6,955 bases of DNA from an uncultured Campylobacter sp. (GTDB lineage Bacteria; Campylobacterota; Campylobacteria; Campylobacterales; Campylobacteraceae). This document shows positions 6,316 through 6,955 of the stretch, one piece after another (the first letter of the stretch is position 1; each line of letters starts with the position of its first letter). The position numbers were made by a program, and so were the translations under genes. The stretch covers positions 1 to 6,955 of the forward strand of contig NZ_CALEDC010000068.1 in assembly GCF_937949835.1 (NCBI RefSeq). Direction: 5' to 3'. Below the pieces are notes generated by a model. That model ran no database searches, was not told where the DNA came from, and was given only the letters and a program-made list of their open reading frames with translations.

Positions 6316-6955
6316 TCACGAATCCCGATTAATTTTGCGTAAAAAATTTTCTATCAAAGCCCGCCTTTGCTCCACATCGTCGTTCTCGCTAATGCCCTCT
6401 AGCTCGCTTGCGTGATGGGCCTTGGGCGGGATATCTTTCAGATACGACCATACCTCGTCTTCGCTTAAAATTTTGCCGTGCAGATCAAAGCCCACGTTTA
6501 GCGCCCTGCCCGAAACTTCGGCCATATCTGCGTGCAGGTGACCGTAGAGCATCAGCGCGCCATAATGGCAGTTTGCCCACTCGATCATCGGGTAGTGAGA
6601 CAGAGCCGCTCTCTTATGCGATAGGCGCACAAAGGCGTAGCCCACGATCTGCTCAAACATAAAATTACCGTCCGCCTTGTGCTGGCTTAACAGCTCGTTT
6701 TTCATCGCAGCGATGCGCCCGTCGTGGTTACCGAGCACCAAAAAATGTCGCCCGTTTAGTCTGCGAAGTAACTCGCAAGTGTGCGCAAAATCCTTGTGAA
6801 AGGAGACGTCGCCGAGATTATAGACGAGATCCTCGGGCGTAACGAGCGCATTCCAAGCAGCGATGAGATTTTCATCCATCTCGGCTACATTCGCGCCTTT
6901 TCTAAAATTCGGGTATTTTTTCAGCACCAGCTCGTGACCGAAGTGCAGATCGGAG
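6316..6955 (-). CDS. Calcineurin-like metallophosphoesterase (5' end cut off)
   Basis: The gene runs off the right edge; 212 codons are visible, ending in TGA at 6316-6318. The visible protein begins SDLHFGHELVLKKYP, which is the first metal-binding motif (D-x-H) of the calcineurin-like phosphoesterase family and normally lies within the first ten or so residues, so only a few codons should be missing. The GTG at 6927 is therefore not the start. The remaining motifs are all present: NLGDVSF (metal-bridging Asp), LVLGNHDGR, LSHYPM and YGHLHAD. With a complete dinuclear metal site the enzyme should be active as a phosphodiesterase or phosphatase; the substrate cannot be told from sequence. About 55 residues follow the GHLH motif, with an Asp/Glu-rich stretch near SELEGISENDD. 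It is convergent with the preceding gene. Confidence 0.88.
   Translation of the reverse strand, partial: SDLHFGHELVLKKYPNFRKGANVAEMDENLIAAWNALVTPEDLVYNLGDVSFHKDFAHTCELLRRLNGRHFLVLGNHDGRIAAMKNELLSQHKADGNFMFEQIVGYAFVRLSHKRAALSHYPMIEWANCHYGALMLYGHLHADMAEVSGRALNVGFDLHGKILSEDEVWSYLKDIPPKAHHASELEGISENDDVEQRRALIENFLRKINRDS

Noticed and set aside
6408..6662. 84-codon plus-strand open frame opposite the phosphoesterase
   Set aside because: It is Arg/Pro/Ser-rich and antisense to a gene with all metal-binding motifs.
1..6955. CRISPR array, tRNA or rRNA, insertion sequence, toxin-antitoxin or defence system
   Set aside because: I looked on both strands and found no spaced identical repeats, tRNA-like cloverleaf, transposase or defence domains.

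Overview
The window looks like a chromosomal segment of a Campylobacterota species, most likely a Campylobacter of moderate rather than very low GC (an oral-type species such as C. gracilis, C. showae or C. rectus would fit; this is inference). Evidence for the group is a short NusA without C-terminal acidic repeats, an 80-residue HP0268-family protein directly upstream of miaB, T-rich promoters with good TATAAT -10 boxes but weak -35 boxes, and a striking excess of AAATTT-type hexamers. From memory, the order nusA (divergent) / HP0268-like / miaB / DUF374 acyltransferase / unknown protein matches the C. jejuni region Cj0460-Cj0456c.

Left part (1-1434): about 450 bases without a convincing gene, holding a strong hairpin, a 21-bp tandem duplication and a stop-free minus-strand stretch. 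These are followed by two overlapping plus-strand genes for envelope proteins: a small DUF4878-type lipoprotein and a YiiX/C92-type permuted papain-fold hydrolase with a signal sequence.

Middle (1435-3112): a 392-bp AT-rich spacer packed with RAATTY hexamers and degenerate copies of AAAATTC(C/T)GC, then nusA on the minus strand. A 158-bp divergent promoter region separates nusA from the next operon.

Right part (3113-6083): four co-directional genes. The HP0268-like putative nuclease and miaB overlap by 4 bp through a TTG start (TTGA). miaB overlaps the DUF374-type acyltransferase gene by 20 bp. The fourth gene, of unknown function, has its own TATAAT box and strong RBS 46 bp downstream. A 232-bp convergent spacer follows, and then a metallophosphoesterase gene on the minus strand whose first codons lie beyond the window edge.

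Most of the window is ordinary housekeeping DNA. The items most worth a second look are the density of RAATTY sites in non-coding DNA (a possible link to methylation-dependent DNA uptake), an apparent insertion in the NusA KH1 domain, and the possible PilM/GspL-like nature of the unknown 251-residue protein.
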